Shown one piece after another: positions 22,203 through 33,052 of a stretch of DNA of 64,000 nt (its first letter is position 1; the number at the start of each line of letters is the position of its first letter). The notes under the pieces are model-generated. The model was not told the origin of the DNA. It was given only the letters and a program-made list of their open reading frames with translations, and searched no databases. The stretch comes from Ascoidea asiatica. Its lineage: Eukaryota > Ascomycota > Saccharomycetes > Ascoideales > Ascoideaceae. A program made the position numbers and the translations under genes. The stretch is taken from the NCBI GenBank assembly GCA_001600695.1, contig BCKQ01000003.1, positions 372,001-436,000 on the forward strand, given 5' to 3'.

Positions 22203-24326
22203 TTAATATTCATCTTGATCAAGTAAAAAATCTTCATCTTCATCATCAATAACTGCAGCTTCATTTGAATTATATGCATATTCATCTGTATATTCAGTTT
22301 CTTCTTCAAAATCAACATTAAAAAAATCATCATCTGATCCAGTGATTTTTTCAAATAAAACTTTAGCTTCAGTAACAACTCCATCATATGAAATTTCACT
22401 TGATGGCATTGAATTAAATATAATATCATTCATAATTTTTTCTTCAATCTCACTTCTTTTATCTTTATTATTTGTATTTTGTTTATTATTATCTTTAATA
22501 GTGTCTTTATTATCTTTAGGATCCTTTGCATCCTTTGCATCCTTTGCATCTTTTGTATCTTTTGTATCTAATTTTTTGGAAATTGTTGATTTTTCAAAAT
22601 TACTTATCATTATATCTTCATCATCATCTAAACCTAATTGTTTATTAATTTTTTCTTCATCAATAATATTATTATTAAAATCATTTGAAAAAAATTTTGG
22701 ATCAACAGATCCAAATGGTGGTATTGAAGTATTTTGTTGAAAAAAAAATTTCATTAAATATGTTAATTTTTTTTCTGGTACAAAATTCATTAAACTTGTA
22801 CCTAATTTAACACTATTATATGTTAAATTATTATTAATATTATCATTTTCAATAATTTCATTAATATCAAAATTTGTTTCTCTTAATAAACTTTTTTCTA
22901 AACATAATAAAGCAGCTTCTAAATCTATTTTTGCTTTATTACCTTTTTCAATAGTTGTTAAATACCAAACACTTTGACCTTTTGGTACAATTTCTGAACC
23001 TTCATTCATAATTATAACTTGAATTGCAAATTTATTTAAAGTTGATAATGAATTTTCTGGAAATACAACTACACAACCATTTTCATTTTTTTCCATCCAT
23101 TCTTTACAATCATTATTAACAATTGTAATTAATCTTGAAATTTCATATTTTAAAATTGGTTTAAATTTTTCTAAAAAATTTGGTATTTGAGTTGGAGAAA
23201 TTATAATTTTTTCATTAATTTTTATTAATGAATCATCAGATAATTTTGCTAATTTTTTAATTGGATCATAAGCAATTAAACAAGTATTTAATTTATAAGT
23301 TGTATTTGCAACAGCAGCTAATCTACAAAATCCTTGAGAAATTTCTCCAGGACCACCAAATTTTGAAAATAATATTGGAAAATTTCCATAAATTTCAAAT
23401 GAAATTATATATCTTTTAATTCTTTTTAAAGCATCTAAAGTATTTAAATTTGATGTAAAACATAAACCAATTGAAAAAATAATTTCATTAATCTGAGATA
23501 AATTTAATTTAAAAATTTCAATTAAAAAAATTTTTATTGATTTTTTTGAATAATTTTTCCAAATTTTTATATTAATTAAATTTGTATCAAATTCTATAAC
23601 AAATTTTAAAAATTTCATTAAATTTCTTTTTGTTTTTAAATCTAAATTATTATTTAAAAAAATATCTTTTTTTGAATTAATAATTTTTTCAAAATTATCA
23701 TTTTCAAAAGTATGAAATTGAGAAATTGATTGAAATTCAAAATATTCATTAATTTTTAATTTTAAAATTAAAGATAATAAATCACTTTTACAAAATAATA
23801 ATTTTGGATTTAAATCAATACCATAATTTTTTGAAATTAAATTATTTGGTCTTGGTATATATAAATTTGAATTTTTAAAATTTTTATAACCAATTGGATT
23901 TGAGGAATTATTTGAATTTTGATTTGAAGATTTATTTACTTTTTTACACCAATTTTTAATTTGATCAATTGTTAAAGTTGAAGTTGAATCACCATAATAA
24001 GGATTTGAATCTATATGTAAAACAGAATTACCAGCCCAAGCTAAAGAAGCAGCTAAAATACTTTCAACTAAACCAGTACCAATTATTAAAATATCTACAT
24101 TTTCTGGAGTTGAATCAGGAGGAGGTAATTCTAAAAAAGCTAATGGAGGAATTATACTATCAAAATTATTAATATTTGGTTTTTTATTTGAAATATTTGA
24201 AGGTCTTCTTTCTGCCATTGATGGTCTTCTTTCAGCCATTGAAGGTCTTCTATTTGTATTTAAATATTTACTATTTGTATTAGTATTGTTATTGTTTTTA
24301 ATATTTGAATTTTTAAAAGAAGACAT
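22203..24326 (-). CDS. MRS6: Mrs6, Rab escort protein
   Basis: A 707-residue protein of the GDI/REP family. The FAD-like fold begins at about residue 78 with DILIIGTGLVESILAASLAWAG and HIDSNPYYGD, and the family block KFGGPGEISQGFCRLAAV lies near residue 330. Length and the acidic C-terminal tail fit REP (yeast Mrs6 about 600) rather than GDI (about 450). REP presents newly made Rab GTPases to geranylgeranyl transferase II. VPS21, a client of this pathway, lies about 5 kb away and shares an upstream motif. Oddities are a tandem MAERRPS repeat near the N-terminus and a DTKDAKD-type repeat near residue 590. Confidence 0.93.
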   Translation of the reverse strand: MSSFKNSNIKNNNNTNTNSKYLNTNRRPSMAERRPSMAERRPSNISNKKPNINNFDSIIPPLAFLELPPPDSTPENVDILIIGTGLVESILAASLAWAGNSVLHIDSNPYYGDSTSTLTIDQIKNWCKKVNKSSNQNSNNSSNPIGYKNFKNSNLYIPRPNNLISKNYGIDLNPKLLFCKSDLLSLILKLKINEYFEFQSISQFHTFENDNFEKIINSKKDIFLNNNLDLKTKRNLMKFLKFVIEFDTNLINIKIWKNYSKKSIKIFLIEIFKLNLSQINEIIFSIGLCFTSNLNTLDALKRIKRYIISFEIYGNFPILFSKFGGPGEISQGFCRLAAVANTTYKLNTCLIAYDPIKKLAKLSDDSLIKINEKIIISPTQIPNFLEKFKPILKYEISRLITIVNNDCKEWMEKNENGCVVVFPENSLSTLNKFAIQVIIMNEGSEIVPKGQSVWYLTTIEKGNKAKIDLEAALLCLEKSLLRETNFDINEIIENDNINNNLTYNSVKLGTSLMNFVPEKKLTYLMKFFFQQNTSIPPFGSVDPKFFSNDFNNNIIDEEKINKQLGLDDDEDIMISNFEKSTISKKLDTKDTKDAKDAKDAKDPKDNKDTIKDNNKQNTNNKDKRSEIEEKIMNDIIFNSMPSSEISYDGVVTEAKVLFEKITGSDDDFFNVDFEEETEYTDEYAYNSNEAAVIDDEDEDFLLDQDEY

Positions 24327-25153
24327 AATTAAAATTATATCTTCTTATAAATTAATTAATAAATAAAGAAATTTGAATTTAGTTTATATGAATAATTTAT
24401 AATAATGATATATAAACATTAATTATATTACTATATTGTATATAATATGAATAAATTCGAAATTTGAAATTGAAATTTAGTAATGAAGTGATATAATTTG
24501 AAATAAGACAAATTGAATAAATAACTGATTTGATTCGATGTATTATATTATATTGTTTTATAATATATTATTTAGATAAGGGATTGAAACTAAATTGGTA
24601 ATGTGATATAATTGTAATTGTAAGTACTAATAGTACCTATAGGGTTACTATTTATATTATTATTAAGTGATAGGAGTAAAAGTGATTAAGCTATTAGAGA
24701 TGGTTTATATTGATTGAATGGTGTTTGAATAGAATATTATTAGATATATTATATTATTACTTCATGTTATAATATATATATTATATTATATTACTTACAG
24801 CTTATTGATTATTTCTGACTGATTCAATATTTACTTGAATTTAAACCTTTATTTTTAACGCTGACCACCAGAAGTAAAGCCACAGAGGTGTGACTGGTTC
24901 CAAAAGAGATCAGTACTAGCCTTAATGAGGTAAGTGTAATATTTACAAGCCATTCACAAGCCATGTGATGATAAATGTGGCTAAGCTGATGGCATGTCAC
25001 GTGTATATAAATAAAACTACCTTAAATATGGTCTTTACTATATCACATGATACATAAGAGACCGTTTATATGGTATTTCTAATTATTATTTTTTATTATA
25101 TTTCTGTTAACGTTACATAAAGAATATAAGAATATAAGAAGAGAAGCTATTTA
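24327..25153. promoter_or_regulatory. MRS6 upstream region
   Basis: AT-rich near MRS6; moderately GC-rich from 24855 to 25065. The latter part holds CACRTG sites at 24962, 24998 and 25044, the VPS21-shared element at 24938-24954, and an ATGGTCT/AGACCGT inverted pair around 25028-25066. No gene seen. Confidence 0.55.
24938..24954 (+). promoter_or_regulatory. Element shared with VPS21 (AATATTTACAAGCCATT)
   Basis: Matches GATATTTACAAGACCATT upstream of VPS21 (30154-30171) apart from the first base and one inserted base. Both copies are 540-610 bp upstream of the start, in the same orientation, with a CATGTG box within about 10 bp. The complement contains GTAAATA, which fits a forkhead-type site. 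Confidence 0.5.
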
Positions 25154-26119
25154 TCACTCAAGAAATGGTTTGAAAGCAGAAATGAAGAATTCTTTTGCAT
25201 CATTTTCAATAACATTACCATGACAAGGAACAATTTTAATAAAATCCCAATTTTTTAAAAGTAAATTAATTATAATTTTATTTTCTTTATTATTAATTTC
25301 AAAAAATTTATTAATTAAAATTTTAAAAAAAATTGATCTTGGATTTAAAAATCTAGTTAAATAACTTTTACCAATATTTGGATTAAATTTTAAATTTATA
25401 TCACTTTTTGTAGAAATTTTATCAAAAATAAAATAATTTTTTTTATCATTTTGATATTTTAATTTTAAAAAATTTGATAAATTATATAAATATTGTTCAT
25501 TATAATTTTCATTTGTATTAATATTTAAAATTGTATCTGCAGTAAATAAAGTTTTTGAAATTTTATCAAATAATAAAATTTCTTCATTTTTATGATTTTT
25601 TAAATAAATTAAACTTATATTACTTGAAATATCTTTATCATAAATTCCAATTTTATTTAATTCAATTTTATTTAAAATTTTATTACTATCATTTTCAAAA
25701 TCTAATAATATATCATTTTTAAATTCTTCTTGATTAATAATATTCAATTTTTTATATAAATTTTTAGTACTTAAATTTTTAAAAATATTATTATTTAAAT
25801 TTAATTTCTCTTTTAAATTCATTTTTAAACTTAAATTATGTTCATTATTTGGAATAATATTTAAAATAATTTCATTTGAAGGATCTTTAATACCTGCAAG
25901 TTCCATGATTTTTTTAAATTCTTTACCATATGGTATACATGACCATAATATAAACTTATTTTCAATTTTAATATTAATATCTGTATTTGGAATCTTAATT
26001 ATTGACATTCTTGATCCAAAATTTAATGCATTAAATGTTTTAAATGGTGCTGAATGAATTGTAACATTTTCACTTAATCTTCTTGTGATTCCTCCAAGAT
26101 CCTCTGGATATACTCCCAT
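25154..26119 (-). CDS. DUF4336 family protein (metallo-beta-lactamase-like fold), paralog A
   Basis: A 321-residue protein with the DUF4336 layout. The start is GGITRRLSENVTIHSAPF, then NFGSRMSIIK, FILWSCIPYG, a NNEH box after a beta strand (near residue 92), a KTLFTADTILNI block, and the C-terminal VPCHGNVIENDAKEF. The His and Asp residues in these blocks are those expected to hold metal in the lactamase-like fold, but substrate and role are unknown. The same family occurs again at 43337-44263, so the window has two dispersed copies. This copy is the more Lys/Asn-rich and diverged. It is divergent from ALG9. Confidence 0.75.
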   Translation of the reverse strand: MGVYPEDLGGITRRLSENVTIHSAPFKTFNALNFGSRMSIIKIPNTDINIKIENKFILWSCIPYGKEFKKIMELAGIKDPSNEIILNIIPNNEHNLSLKMNLKEKLNLNNNIFKNLSTKNLYKKLNIINQEEFKNDILLDFENDSNKILNKIELNKIGIYDKDISSNISLIYLKNHKNEEILLFDKISKTLFTADTILNINTNENYNEQYLYNLSNFLKLKYQNDKKNYFIFDKISTKSDINLKFNPNIGKSYLTRFLNPRSIFFKILINKFFEINNKENKIIINLLLKNWDFIKIVPCHGNVIENDAKEFFISAFKPFLE

Positions 26120-26785
26120 TATGAAACTATATCTCTAATTGTATCTCTAATACTATCTCTAATACTATGTCTAATATTATCTCTAATACTAGCTTCAATT
26201 GATTATCTTCAATTGATTATCTTCAATTGACTGAATCAAATAAACCTACTTTAGATAACACTCCTTCTTCTTCTTTTGTTTCTTCTTCTTCTTTTATTGA
26301 TACTTTTATCATTTCTGTTTCTGACATTTCAAAAGCCGCAAATCTGGTCTTGTTGAAAACCTTATTTACCCTCGGATTACTCAAATACCCTCGAATATCA
26401 CAATGTTACCGGTTCGATTCCGCTAAAAGTTTTTTTATCATTTTTTATTTTCTTTTCTTTTATTTTCTTTTATTTTATTTTCTTTTGAACAGAGCATCAA
26501 CAACAAAACGAATACAAATAAAGGCATTAGATTAGATTAGATTAGATTGTATTGTATTGTATTGTATTATACAGTATATATCATATCAAATTATATATTA
26601 GATTATTATATATTAGATTATAATATACCTAGTCATAAAGAAATAAAGCTATAAAGTGATAAAGATATAAAGAGATAACTCCATAGAATCCAATCCAATT
26701 CAATTCAATTCAATACAATACAATACAATTTTATTAGATATTTCCTTAAATTGATAGAATAAAGAATGACAACAATAATAACAAG
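26120..26785. promoter_or_regulatory. Divergent promoter region of DUF4336-A and ALG9
   Basis: Holds a run of TATCTCTAATAC-like units (about 26128-26190), a 14-bp repeat CTTCAATTGATTAT in three copies (26193-26234), and ATTAG/TTGTA pentamers near 26525-26570. A moderately GC-rich piece (26330-26430) includes GGTTCGATTCC at 26411-26421 followed by a T7 run. That resembles a Pol III B box plus terminator, but I could not fold a tRNA around it. An upstream ORF for ALG9 starts at 26766. Confidence 0.5.
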
Positions 26786-26798
26786 ATGCTTAAGATAA
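26766..26798 (+). other. Upstream ORF overlapping the ALG9 start codon
   Basis: ATG at 26766 opens a 10-codon frame ending at TAA 26796-26798, out of frame with and overlapping the ALG9 ATG at 26786. If included in the transcript it would force leaky scanning to reach ALG9. Its effect depends on where transcription starts, which cannot be seen here. Confidence 0.45.
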
Positions 26799-28705
26799 AA
26801 TTAAATTCTCAAAATATTATTGAAAGTTTTTTAATAACTTCATTAATAATCTCAAGATTATCTTCTGCAATTTATATTTCAATTCAAGATTGTGATGAAG
26901 TTTATAATTATTGGGATCCATTAAATTTCTTATTAAGAGGTTTTGGTAAACAAACTTGGGAATATTCTCCAGAATATTCAATAAGATCTTGGTCTTTTTT
27001 ATTACCTTTAACTTTAATAAAATACTTAAATTTTATATTAATTAAATATAATTTACCTTATTATTTTAATTTTTATTTCATTAGAATCTTCATTTCTATA
27101 TTCTCAATAATTTCTGAATTAAATTTATATTTCTCACTTAAAAAAAATTTTAATCAAAATTTAAAATTCTCAAAATGGTTCTTATTCATAAATTTAATAT
27201 CTCCAGCATTTTCTCATTCTTCAGTTTCTTTATTACCTTCTTCATTTTCAATGATTTGTAATAATTTTGCAATATCTTCATTTATAAAATTTATTAAAAT
27301 TTCAAATATTAATTTTAAAAAAACTTTAAATTCAATTTTAATTGTATTTTGGTTCTCAATTGGTGGTTTAATTGGTTGGCCATTTTCATTAATTTTATTT
27401 TTACCATTTGGATTTTATATAATTTATGATTTTATAAAATTTAATAATTTAAATAATTTAATAATTTTCTTTTATTCTTCTTCAATAATTTTTTCATTAA
27501 TTATATTATTTGTAAAATCAATTGATTCAAAATTTTATTCAAATTTTACTTTAGTTCCTATTAATATTCTTTTATATAATGTTTTTAATACTTCAAATGA
27601 AACTGGTCCAAATATTTTTGGTGTTGAAAAATTATCTTATTATTTTTTAAATTTATTCTTAAATTTTAATTCAATTATTATCTTATCTTTTATTTCTTTA
27701 ATATTATCTCCATTAATAATTTCAAAAAATAAAAAAATTTTAAATTTAAATTCTATTCAATTTCTTACTTTATTTTCTCCTTTAATTTTATGGTATTTAA
27801 TTTTTTTCTCTCAACCTCATAAAGAAGAAAGATTTTTATATCCAATTTATCCATGGATCTCATTATCTGCTTCAATTTTTATTGATTTAATTTTTCAATT
27901 ATATGAAAATAATATTATTTATATATTATTAGATCTTTATAATAAAAATGAAATTAAAAAAGAAAAAAAAATTCAAAATGAAAAAAAAATTTATGAAATT
28001 AATCAAAAAAATAAAAATCATATTGAAAATAATAAAATTATTAATAAAATTTTAATTATAAAAAATTTATTAAGAAATTCATTAACTTTAAGTTTATCTA
28101 TAGTTATAATAATTCCATCAATTTTAAGAATTTTATCTTTATATAATAATTATTCTGCACCTATTCAACTTTATTCAAAATTACCTGAAAATACAAAAGG
28201 TAATGTTTGTGTTGGTAGAGAATGGTATAGATTTCCTTCAAGTTTTTTTTTACCAAAAGATACAAGATTAAGATTTGTTGAATCTGGTTTTAGAGGTTTA
28301 TTACCTGGTGATTTTAATGAAGAATTTACAACAATTGAATCAATTTCTTTAATACCAAAAAATATGAATAATAAAAATATTTATGATGAAAGTAAAGTTA
28401 TAGATTTTAAAAATTGTGATTATTTTATTGATATAAATACAAAAGTTGATAAAAAAATGGGTGAAAAACAAATGATAAAATATGGTGATAATGAAAATAC
28501 ATTAATTGCAAGAAATGGTTGGAATTTTATAGGATGTTATAATTTCATTGATCCAACAAGTAATATTATTACAAGAGTATTTTATTTACCAAAATTTATT
28601 GAAAATTTTATTGGTATAAAAACTAAAACCTATCCATATTGTTTATTAAAAAGAATTGATAAAGAACCTGATTTTGAATATGAAAATGAATTTCCAATAG
28701 ATTAA
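26786..28705 (+). CDS. ALG9: Alg9, dolichol-P-mannose alpha-1,2-mannosyltransferase
   Basis: A 639-residue multi-spanning ER membrane protein of the GT22 family. The first luminal loop has the signature DCDEVYNYWDPLNFL (about residues 36-50) with the acidic pair needed for catalysis, followed by QTWEYSPEYSIRSW. SQPHKEERFLYPIYPW lies near residue 350 and CVGREWYRFPSSFFLP in the C-terminal luminal domain, both typical of Alg9. It adds the seventh and ninth mannoses to the lipid-linked oligosaccharide for N-glycosylation. A Lys/Asn-rich insert sits near residues 390-420. An overlapping upstream ORF precedes the start. Confidence 0.94.
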   Translation: MLKIKLNSQNIIESFLITSLIISRLSSAIYISIQDCDEVYNYWDPLNFLLRGFGKQTWEYSPEYSIRSWSFLLPLTLIKYLNFILIKYNLPYYFNFYFIRIFISIFSIISELNLYFSLKKNFNQNLKFSKWFLFINLISPAFSHSSVSLLPSSFSMICNNFAISSFIKFIKISNINFKKTLNSILIVFWFSIGGLIGWPFSLILFLPFGFYIIYDFIKFNNLNNLIIFFYSSSIIFSLIILFVKSIDSKFYSNFTLVPINILLYNVFNTSNETGPNIFGVEKLSYYFLNLFLNFNSIIILSFISLILSPLIISKNKKILNLNSIQFLTLFSPLILWYLIFFSQPHKEERFLYPIYPWISLSASIFIDLIFQLYENNIIYILLDLYNKNEIKKEKKIQNEKKIYEINQKNKNHIENNKIINKILIIKNLLRNSLTLSLSIVIIIPSILRILSLYNNYSAPIQLYSKLPENTKGNVCVGREWYRFPSSFFLPKDTRLRFVESGFRGLLPGDFNEEFTTIESISLIPKNMNNKNIYDESKVIDFKNCDYFIDINTKVDKKMGEKQMIKYGDNENTLIARNGWNFIGCYNFIDPTSNIITRVFYLPKFIENFIGIKTKTYPYCLLKRIDKEPDFEYENEFPID

Positions 28706-28975
28706 GAATGAATTTATTCAAAATTTATTAAGTTTTTATGTATGTATTACTAAATATTTATATATATATATTTATATATAATTAAATAAATAAATGAATA
28801 ATTAAATAGATAAGTAAATAAAGAAAATATTAAATAAAGGCAATTGTTGTATATGAGAATAAAAATGAGAGTAAAAAATATATAAAAAATAAAGATAATA
28901 AATAATAAGGAATGATATAAAAATATGAAAAAATATTAGAGTTGAAAGAAAGAAAAAAAAAAACAATTAATTAAA

Positions 28976-29614
28976 TTAACAAGCACAATTATCAGAATTT
29001 GAATCAGCATTATTATTTAAATCAATTCTATCATTATTTAAATTATTTGGATTAATATTTTGTTGATTTAATTGATTTGGATCAGGTATTTTATTACCAA
29101 TAGCTAAAAATACATCATTTACATTAAGACCAGTTTTTGCACTTGTTTCAAAAAATAATAAATTTTCTTCATTTGCTAAATTTTTACCTTCATCAATTGA
29201 AATTTTTCTTTCATTTTCATTACCATTTAAAGTTAAATCTAATTTATTTGCAACTAAAGCAATTATAATATTTTTTGAAGCTTGATCATGTAATTCTTTA
29301 ACCCAATGTCTTGCTTTTATAAAACTTTGTGGTTTTGTAATATCATAAACAACTAAAGCACATTGAGCATTTCTATAATACATTGGAGCTAATGATGCAA
29401 ATCTTTCTTGACCTGCAGTATCCCAAATTTCAAATTTTATTGTTCTATCATTTATTTGACATCTTTGAGTTAAAAATGCTGCACCTATAGTTGGTTCTTT
29501 ATTTTCTTGAAAATCATTTGAAACAAATCTTAAAACTAAAGAAGATTTACCAACTGCAGCTTCTCCTAATAAAACTAATTTTACTGAAGTTGTTGAAGTT
29601 CTAGGAGTTGCCAT
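28976..29614 (-). CDS. VPS21: Vps21 (Ypt51), Rab5-type GTPase
   Basis: A 212-residue protein. The GTPase motifs are all intact: P-loop GEAAVGKSS (residues 17-25), effector region [20 protein letters not shown] with the catalytic Gln, NKLD and ETSAK. It ends CAC, the CxC signal for double geranylgeranylation. The sequence [19 protein letters not shown] and [20 protein letters not shown] follows yeast Vps21 closely, so I choose VPS21 over YPT52 or YPT53. It drives endosome tethering and fusion. Prenylation would use the Rab escort protein encoded at 22203-24326. Confidence 0.93.
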   Translation of the reverse strand: MATPRTSTTSVKLVLLGEAAVGKSSLVLRFVSNDFQENKEPTIGAAFLTQRCQINDRTIKFEIWDTAGQERFASLAPMYYRNAQCALVVYDITKPQSFIKARHWVKELHDQASKNIIIALVANKLDLTLNGNENERKISIDEGKNLANEENLLFFETSAKTGLNVNDVFLAIGNKIPDPNQLNQQNINPNNLNNDRIDLNNNADSNSDNCAC

Positions 29615-30892
29615 ATTTTATTCTTCTTTACTTTACTTTTTTATGATTATTCTTTATATTTTATTAAACAAATTTGATAAATTGATAAAATAAGGTAATT
29701 TTTTAATACTATATTATAATAACAAGATAATAACAAGCAAACTGAGATTTGATAAGAATATTCGAATAGAAGTAATTTATCTATTATAAGATCTCAATTA
29801 AGTTCTAACCAGAGATATATTTCGTTATATGATTCGATATGTCTTAATATACATTCGATATATATTGAATACTTATTGATTTCTTTATTTATTTTGTTTA
29901 TTATTATTTATTATATTATTTATACATTTGATTATTACAAATGTTTATCGTCAGTTCAAAAGTTTCCGGTACGTATCAATGATTCAAATTTAACCTTTTT
30001 ATCTGTCCACTGCAAACAAACGAAGAAAATAAGAGATAAAGGCTTATGGAGCAGGCAGGTGACTGGAACGAGACCACTTGTCCGGAACTTTTTTTTTTTA
30101 TTTTTAGTCAGGTGCCTTTACAAATCCATATTTGTGTCACTTTTAAATCATGTGATATTTACAAGACCATTTATCTGGGTGTTTTATTTTGAACAGGTGA
30201 CATGCGTGAAACCAATTTATTGGATGTAATTATTATGTGACTGGGTTGAGACCGTGGTAACGGAAGAAACCAGCTTTGTGGTTTTTGTCATTTTACTGTA
30301 TAAAAATATATTTATTTTCTGTGATATAGAAACTAGACCTAAAAAATATACTGAAATCATATGAGTTTAAATTTAAACAATTTTAATATTATTATTATTA
30401 CTATTATTATTATCTTATTATGTTATTATTATTATGTGTTGAGTAGAAGATGACAAAAAGAAATCAATAAAAACAATCAGGGGATGAATACTGGAACTAC
30501 CAAGGAATGTTCATCTAGTTTCTAACAAATATTCCTTTAAAAAAACTCTGATAAAAAAGTGGTGATTATAATAAAAAGTATTTGACAACAAAAAAAGTAA
30601 AAGAAATTATAAAAATATTGATAAAATTAACAATTAAAATATAAATAGTATTGGTATAATAAAAGAAAATAACAAAAATCGATAATAAAAAAATCTGATA
30701 TAAAAAACTTAAGAAAACTAACAAACTAACATATGAATCAAACCAAAAAAGTTACCTTGTAATTGCAAATCTGCTTATTTAAAATAAAAGGATAAGTTAA
30801 TATAGAAAAACATGTGAGAAAAACTTTGAAAAAAAATGACAATATAAAGCTGAATATTTGAAAAAAAAAAAAAAAGTAAAAAAGCATATAGA
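29615..30892. promoter_or_regulatory. VPS21 upstream region
   Basis: The central 29950-30290 is GC-richer and contains CAGGTG boxes (near 30055, 30111 and 30195), a CATGTG box at 30149 and the MRS6-shared element at 30154-30171. A 117-codon frame at 29876-30229 across it does not look like a protein gene. The half nearest the next gene is A-rich 3' flank. Confidence 0.5.
30154..30171 (+). promoter_or_regulatory. Element shared with MRS6 (GATATTTACAAGACCATT)
   Basis: Counterpart of 24938-24954, about 540 bp upstream of the VPS21 ATG and directly overlapping a CATGTG box. A looser third copy, CTTTACAAATCCATA, lies about 40 bp before it. Confidence 0.5.
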
Positions 30893-32382
30893 TTAAATAA
30901 ATAAATGTAAAATACTACCATCTTTGATTTTATAATCTGATAAAGTTTTATGATTTTCTAATGTTTGACCATTGAAACTTAAATTCTGTTTATAAATTGG
31001 TATACCTTCTTCATCTTGAATCTTATATTTGAAAAAATAAACTGTTAAATGTGTTGTTTCTAAACTAAATGCAATTGATTTTGATAAAATTTTAACTTTA
31101 ATTATTTTTTCATTACCATCAGATTCTGATTCTGAACTTTCATTTAAATTACTATTACTACTTTCACTACTATTAGAAGTATTATTATTACTAATAGAAT
31201 TATTATTGCTTGAAGAATTTAATGAATCTATTATCTTTTCTTTTGATTCGATATTTTTTGCTTCTACAGTTTTTGAATCTTTGTTATTCAAAACACTCTC
31301 CTTTTTTTCTTCTTTAGTTTCTTTTAAATGTTTTTCATGAATTTTAAGTGAATCTGTTGAGATTGAGATATTCTTAGGTAATGGAGGTGCATTTTTTAGA
31401 ATAGTACTATTTTCATGTTCTTTGATTCTAATACTTTTTGCAATTGAATATGAAGAATCTGATCTTAATAATTTGGTATTTTGTGGTTCAAAATTAAATG
31501 TACCTGAAATTAATTGTTCAAAAACTTTATCTGGATTATATTTAATTGATTTTTTCTTATTCAAATTATTTATTCCACTGATTTTTCTACTAGAATTAGA
31601 ATTAGAATTTGAATTTTTATAAAGATTTCTATTCAATTTATTCAATTTTTTATTATTATAATAATTATAATAATGTTTTCTATAATCATTGAAATTATGA
31701 ATTATTTCTTTATCTATATCTATATTATTCTCTTTTTCTTTTTCTTTATCCTCTGCAATAGTTCCAATTCTTTTAGAAACATTTATACCTGAAACTGGTG
31801 ATTCAACTAACGTTGATAAATCTTCTTTCGAAGAAGTATTAGAACTTTCATTTGAGTTTGCCAAACTCTTATCTTTAATATCATTATTTGCTACTGATTG
31901 TGATTGAGATTGGGATTGTAATTGAGATTGAGAAGAAGAAACTTGTTGATTAATTGAAGATTCTGTTTCAAATGTAAAATTATTTTGATTCTTAGATTTT
32001 GTAATATCTGATTCACTCAAAAATTTTTTATGTTGTTGAATACTATTCAATTGATTTGTATTGGATAAATTGTCATTTATATCACTATTATCATTTTCAA
32101 TAGTTTTATCATTTTTAGCATTTCTAGAGATTAAAATTGCATCTAATGAATTATTAATATTATTAGCATTGATATTAATACTACTATTATTATTATTGTT
32201 ATTGAATTTATATAATTCAGGATCTGATTTTGAAGATGAAATTGAAATATATAATGATGGGTCCAAAGTTTTTGGTAATGGATTATTTAAATGATCTAAT
32301 TTATAATTAGTATCATCTTTTGAGATTGTTATTTTTCTTTGTAAACGATTATCATCATTATCATCATTGTTTTTATCAATTA

Positions 32383-32460
<78 letters not shown>

Positions 32461-33052
32461 TATTGTCAATTGAAGCAGAGATATTTTTGTTTTGATCTTC
32501 TTGGATTGTTAAAGCAGAGACCATAGAAGATTCTCTAAAATGTTTATTTGATTGTTTATTTGAAGAATTAGATATAACATTTTTCAAAACACTCGAAGCA
32601 TTTGAGAATCTTCTGATTTTATTATGACCTTGAGGTTGAACTTGAACTTGAGATTGTGTTTGAATTTGAGATTGTGTTTGAATTTGAGGTTGACTAAAAG
32701 AGGAAATTGGTTGATTTGGCATTGATATAGAGGAATTATTAATATTCTTATTAATATTGGTATTATTAATTGAAGTTGTTGTATTTTTATTAATCATTGA
32801 AGAAGTTCTTAGGATTAATTTTGAATCACTAATTGTCAAATCATTATTGGTATTATTATTTTTATTTTTATTTTTAGTATTTGAAGTTGTAATATTACCA
32901 TTATTATCTATACTTGAGAGTGTATTATTTGGATTTGTTAATTCGGATGGGGGATTAATTACCAGAAATGAATTTCTATTTCTTGATAATCTTGAATCAT
33001 TTTTTTTTGAAGAAGATAATAATCTTTTTAATTTGTTCATAAAACGAGACAT
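30893..33052 (-). CDS. Asn/Ser-rich protein with a C-terminal ubiquitin-like domain
   Basis: A 719-residue protein. The first 640 residues are low complexity: a basic N-terminus (MSRFMNKLKRLLSSSKK), long Asn runs near residues 200-225, Gln/Ser repeats (QTQSQIQTQSQVQVQ) and Ser-rich linkers. The last 71 residues (649-719; bases 30896-31108) are a ubiquitin-like fold: KYKIQDEEGIP matches the ubiquitin alpha helix, LSFNGQTLENHKTLSDYKIKDGSILHL the rest. Compared with ubiquitin, Leu8 is kept, Ile44 is Ser, Lys48 is Gln, and the chain stops at position 71 with no RLRGG, so it cannot be conjugated. I do not recognise an ortholog; it may be a fungal ubiquitin-domain adaptor. Confidence 0.75.

Noticed and set aside
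26302-26436. Possible tRNA gene: GGTTCGATTCC B-box, T7 terminator and a 7-bp acceptor-like pair (ACTTTTA/TAAAAGT).
   Set aside because: No A-box or D-arm follows the 5' acceptor, the T-stem has a mismatch, and the register of acceptor and T-arm disagrees by one base. At best a degenerate tRNA relic.
26227-26535. 102-codon frame between DUF4336-A and ALG9.
   Set aside because: Begins at TTG, translates a TTC repeat and an AT-rich tract, and matches nothing.
29876-30229. 117-codon frame upstream of VPS21.
   Set aside because: Hydrophobic low-complexity start with a non-ATG first codon, no family match, and covers the VPS21 promoter.
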